Position numbers and translations under genes: made by a program. A stretch of 64,000 nt of DNA, from assembly GCA_009668015.1 (NCBI GenBank), contig WJYB01000001.1:930001-994000 (forward strand), read 5' to 3'. The notes beneath the pieces are model-generated. The model worked only from the letters and a program-made list of their open reading frames with translations. It was not told the origin of the DNA and did not search any database. This document shows, piece by piece, positions 62,001 to 64,000 of the stretch (within the stretch, counting starts at the first letter, position 1; every line of letters begins with the position of its first letter). This stretch comes from Enterobacteriaceae bacterium RIT714. GTDB taxonomy: Bacteria > Pseudomonadota > Gammaproteobacteria > Enterobacterales > Enterobacteriaceae.

Positions 62001-63284
62001 GGTTAATAAAAAATCATTGATTTTAGACGCGTTATTAAAGCAACCGAAGGTAAAATACCCTTTCGACTTTACCGGCATATCGCTAACTGGCGGAAGGTAG
62101 AATGGCGGATCGTAGCAGATATAATCATCCGGCATACGAATCAGTTTTTCGGTATAGAGCACATCAGCCCAATCTGGCGTTTCAATGGCATCGCTAAGCA
62201 GGTAATCCATACCGGCCAGACCGGTGCTACTGATAAGTCCCCCCACCCATTTAATCTGAATTGGAGCAGGCTCCATCTGGAAGGTTTGCATGCGGCTGTT
62301 GGCGTTATAGCCACAAAGGTCGAACAAGATATCAATTTCGTCTTCGCGAATCATCGCATCGAGTTCGGTGGCACCCACATGTTCAATCACCCTCCAGTTT
62401 GCACACATGCGCTTGAGGCGATGTGTCAAGTGATCTTCCTGATAGTTGGTGCTGTAGGCGTAAAATTCGATCTGGGACGCGGGAATGTGTTCAAGCCCCA
62501 TCACGATCATCTGTCCCACCGGGTGTAAACGCAGGCCATCAGAAATAAGGCCAATGCGCAGACATTTATCGGGTGCTTTATTTTTAGCATTCGCGCGCTT
62601 GACTGAACGAGGTGGGAATTTATCCTGCCAGTGTTTACATAGCCTAAGTATGTCTTCGGCGCTGCGCTCCGGATTATAGTGCGCACCAACAATACGGTTG
62701 AAATAAGGTGTTGGGCTATCTTTTGAGACTTCGCTGCTATGCTGATAGGCCTCATCCATTTCATTGAACTGACTCAGATCCTGTCGCACCATCCCCAGGT
62801 TATTCCAGTAGAGCCAATTATCCGGTTGTTCTTGGGTTAACTGCTTGTAAAGCACCTGTGCTTCTTCATATTTTTTCGTTTTCTGTAAGACGGTAGCGTA
62901 GAGAAGTCGCAGCGGCCTTGCCGAAGTTTCGTCGACGCGGGCAATAGCCTCTACCAGATATGCTTCTGCGTCTGTTAAACGTTCGCTACGATATAACAGG
63001 TCTGATTTAGCGTAGATAGCTTCGGAGTTGTTTGGGGCAATTTTCAGTGCTTTATCAACACACTCTCCAGCCTTAATGAACTGTCCCAACCTCTGGTGTG
63101 CACGTGACGCGATAACCCAAAGCAGGTGATTCGCTGAGTTATCCACCAGTAATTCGTTAGCTATACTGAGTGATTTTTCTGGCTGGGTAGACAACCATTC
63201 AACGGCAACACGCATCTTCTCATGAAGCATATTTTCAAAAGACTGTTTACCGTTTTGGAAAGACTTGGCGGATGATTTTTTCAT
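59091..63284 (-). CDS. Giant TPR-GT41-GT-A-FkbM enzyme, putative flagellin glycosyl/methyltransferase
   Basis: 1397 residues. Visible domains: TPR repeats about 20-190; SPINDLY/O-GlcNAc-transferase-type GT41 at 240-600 (His254 in LRLHPVG, Lys445, DIALDPWPYSGGLTTCEALA, GRHSASHLVNAG); a degenerate FkbM-like stretch about 650-830; a GT-A glycosyltransferase about 915-1160 (LIVTLTSWHKRF, DDD at 1007-1009); and an FkbM methyltransferase 1205-1397 (TILDIGANIGNHSVYF, IKIDVEGMEMEVLRGA). It lies directly between fliC and fliA, the known site of flagellin-modification genes in enterics (fliB in Salmonella). I infer that it glycosylates Ser/Thr of FliC and extends and methylates the glycan. No sigma-28 box was found; read-through from fliC is possible. 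The 3' half is AT-rich. Confidence 0.85.
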   Translation of the reverse strand: MKKSSAKSFQNGKQSFENMLHEKMRVAVEWLSTQPEKSLSIANELLVDNSANHLLWVIASRAHQRLGQFIKAGECVDKALKIAPNNSEAIYAKSDLLYRSERLTDAEAYLVEAIARVDETSARPLRLLYATVLQKTKKYEEAQVLYKQLTQEQPDNWLYWNNLGMVRQDLSQFNEMDEAYQHSSEVSKDSPTPYFNRIVGAHYNPERSAEDILRLCKHWQDKFPPRSVKRANAKNKAPDKCLRIGLISDGLRLHPVGQMIVMGLEHIPASQIEFYAYSTNYQEDHLTHRLKRMCANWRVIEHVGATELDAMIREDEIDILFDLCGYNANSRMQTFQMEPAPIQIKWVGGLISSTGLAGMDYLLSDAIETPDWADVLYTEKLIRMPDDYICYDPPFYLPPVSDMPVKSKGYFTFGCFNNASKINDFLLTQWAALLHSVPDSRLFLKSFNFDNENLKERVLTTLEDHGIARERVRIEGMAPHLALLTCYNDVDIALDPWPYSGGLTTCEALAMGVPVVTLPGPTFAGRHSASHLVNAGLQELVATDWQNFIDITVGLTRDLQSLEIIRNNMREILIASPVCDGQRYATHFSQAMRAVWQRYCEGKKPEALTLRHDAAPYFLDDYQPVELRMPEDADFMAKKNESDDFSFQLEGKVIVMDVGGSFTTGNKFISLTELDSFFFIIMDTLGIVEDKHLPPRKKSMQHIKLHTLGNGELAPVYMCMDNRLSSTLKPLNLTHTPGAEILVELHAQTSKLDNIHGLEKVDLFVLDNKFDLAPVFEYGSRILRECLTIEVKIAFLNTHQGQMSLDAITTALTKLGFAFHCFTDVEHGAPKVFSHVETLPSTQMVSAKAVFIPDEHRLRNLDGAQIEKLAFVTHVVYGLHDVAAQMLQDNSNGRAEKYINEVLVPHKIAETLQRKHTLPQKLIVTLTSWHKRFNTLQYTLECLVKQTVKADRIILWLADSERHLVPESVLTYTAKGIEIKYYEDIRSYKKIVPTLIEEPNAFIVTADDDLSYESDWLEKLVAAWDGDYKTVVAHRVHKISLEKDGLPKPYKQWEWNYTLSSDVSSLVFPTSGAGVLYPPHCFYPDVINKDIFEKLSPNADDVWLYWMCRLNGVKFKFANAGFKLLEWKGVSNNALWHDNVLRNANDMCIGNMISHYGFEAENKNHGQKIFDESDMFTFSYAKKMVSLYLPNKSDHIQNLVKKNRDFYEADMLADIANRTNPGSTILDIGANIGNHSVYFGLFCEAGKVLSFEPQSEVYETLSKNIGLNFLNDKVIPFKMGLGSYETTAKLGAVDDKNIGMTKLEIDKKGKVKISTLDSIVEKEPQNSISVIKIDVEGMEMEVLRGAVKTLEYHCPVLYIEAATKPEYDEIAAFLAKFSYLATNRFNATATYLFEKHV

Positions 63285-63351
63285 AAAAGCACGTTAATCC
63301 AGGTTAGTAACCATCTGGCGGATAGAGGGCCTTCAGTATAAAAAGCACAAA

Positions 63352-63384
63352 AAAAAATAACGGGTAAAATACCCGTTATTTTTT
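63352..63384. terminator. fliC terminator
   Basis: A perfect 15-pair stem (AAAAAATAACGGGTA, 63352-63366, and its complement 63370-63384) with a three-base loop. On the minus strand it is followed by a T-run. It lies 31 bases past the fliC stop and about 67 before the giant gene. Confidence 0.93.
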
Positions 63385-63414
63385 AGCTTAATTAGACAGA
63401 TTGTAACTGAGCGA

Positions 63415-64000
63415 TTAACGCAGCAGAGACAGAACGGTCTGAGGAACCTGGTTAGCCTGAGACAGTACGGAAGTACCCGCCTGTTGCAGAATCTGCGCAC
63501 GGCTCATGTTGGACACTTCGGTCGCGTAGTCGGCGTCTTCGATACGGCTCTTCGCAGCGGTGATGTTGGTCACGGTACTGTTCAGGTTGTTAACGGTTGA
63601 TTCGAAGCGGTTCTGGCTCGCACCCAGGCTTGAACGCAGTGAGTCAACGTCAGAAATCGCTTTGTCGATTTCAGCCAGCAGGCCAGAAGCAACGGTAGCA
63701 GTAGCAACAGTAGCAGTACCGCTAGTCGTTGCAGCAGCACCCGCGCTGTAAGATGCCAGAATACCAACAGATGCTTTACCGGTAGAGGTTTCAGAGATGC
63801 TTGACATGCCAGTGTTACCAGCGAACAGAGTAGAAGAGTCGATCTTCTTCAGGGAGATGCCGATAGTTTCGGAATCGTTCGCGCCAACCTGGATGTTCAG
63901 GGTCTGACCAGTAGACAGTACTTTCACGCCGTTGAAGCTGGTCTGGTCAGCAACACGGTTGATTTCTTTCAGACGGTCAACAACTTCGTTGTTGATGGAA
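63415..64000 (-). CDS. fliC: FliC flagellin, C-terminal part (5' end outside window)
   Basis: The frame enters at the window edge with [23 protein letters not shown], conserved flagellin D1 sequence, and continues through [22 protein letters not shown]. It then passes only about 45 Ser/Thr/Ala/Gly-rich residues before the conserved C-terminal D1/D0 helices ([40 protein letters not shown]...), ending VLSLLR. In E. coli and Salmonella this gap holds a 150-300 residue D2/D3 region. The full protein should be about 300 residues. The last gene before the edge; its promoter is not in the window. Confidence 0.97.
   Translation of the reverse strand, partial: SINNEVVDRLKEINRVADQTSFNGVKVLSTGQTLNIQVGANDSETIGISLKKIDSSTLFAGNTGMSSISETSTGKASVGILASYSAGAAATTSGTATVATATVASGLLAEIDKAISDVDSLRSSLGASQNRFESTVNNLNSTVTNITAAKSRIEDADYATEVSNMSRAQILQQAGTSVLSQANQVPQTVLSLLR

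Noticed and set aside
63285-63351. Sigma-28 promoter for the giant glycosyltransferase gene
   Set aside because: No TAAAG...GCCGATAA pair is present between the fliC terminator and the start codon; only weak resemblance (CGCCAGAT) was found.

Overview
The window is chromosomal DNA of a motile enteric bacterium (Enterobacteriaceae, most like Enterobacter, Lelliottia or Leclercia). The gene order flhEAB / cheZYBR-tap-tar / cheWA-motBA-flhCD / uspC-otsAB-araHGF / ftnB-yecJ-azuC-yecR-ftnA-yecH-tyrP-yecA / leuZ-cysT-glyW-pgsA-uvrC-uvrY / yecF-sdiA-tcyN-tcyL-dcyD-fliY-fliZ-fliA / fliC follows the E. coli flagellar region IIIa-II, and most proteins have the same length as their K-12 counterparts. 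The placement is by recognition only; no search was run.

Layout. 1-3548 (minus): the flagellar export genes flhE (cut by the window edge), flhA and flhB. 4059-9168 (plus): a four-gene classical chaperone-usher pilus operon inserted between flhB and cheZ. 9213-15518 (minus): the chemotaxis operon tar-tap-cheR-cheB-cheY-cheZ behind a near-consensus sigma-28 promoter. 15603-20834 (minus): a five-gene archaic (Csu-type, spore-coat-U) chaperone-usher pilus. 21269-22528 (plus): a DAACS-family dicarboxylate/amino-acid symporter with an altered signature motif. 22644-23175 (minus): an unknown membrane-anchored protein preceded by a 38-codon ORF. 23487-28920 (minus): flhDC, motAB and cheAW. So two unrelated pilus operons bracket the tar-cheZ operon.

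28921-49126: the flhDC upstream region with a strong CRP site, uspC, trehalose synthesis (otsBA), L-arabinose import (araFGH), a DJ-1/PfpI protein, ferritins ftnB and ftnA, a DcuB-like C4-dicarboxylate carrier, yecJ, the small-protein gene azuC with a CRP site, a DHA2 drug-efflux-like MFS carrier, an RpiB/LacAB-like isomerase, a large HD-GYP phosphodiesterase with two periplasmic solute-binding-like domains, yecR, yecH, a small unknown gene, tyrP with TyrR boxes, yecA and three tRNAs.

49278-64000: pgsA, uvrC-uvrY, yecF, sdiA, the cystine import and D-cysteine cluster (fliY/tcyJ, dcyD, tcyL, tcyN), fliZ and fliA. Then comes the most unusual gene: a 1397-residue multidomain enzyme (TPR, GT41/SPINDLY-type glycosyltransferase, a degenerate FkbM-like segment, a GT-A glycosyltransferase and a full FkbM methyltransferase) lying between fliA and fliC. 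The fliC gene at the right edge is cut by the window and has an unusually short Ser/Thr-rich central region. The position and domains suggest a single-gene flagellin glycosylation/methylation system.

How it fits together: FlhDC and FliA drive flagellar assembly, motor and chemotaxis; CheA/W/Y/Z/B/R with Tar and Tap provide sensing; the HD-GYP protein and two pilus systems are plausible switches to sessile life; the giant enzyme probably decorates the filament.
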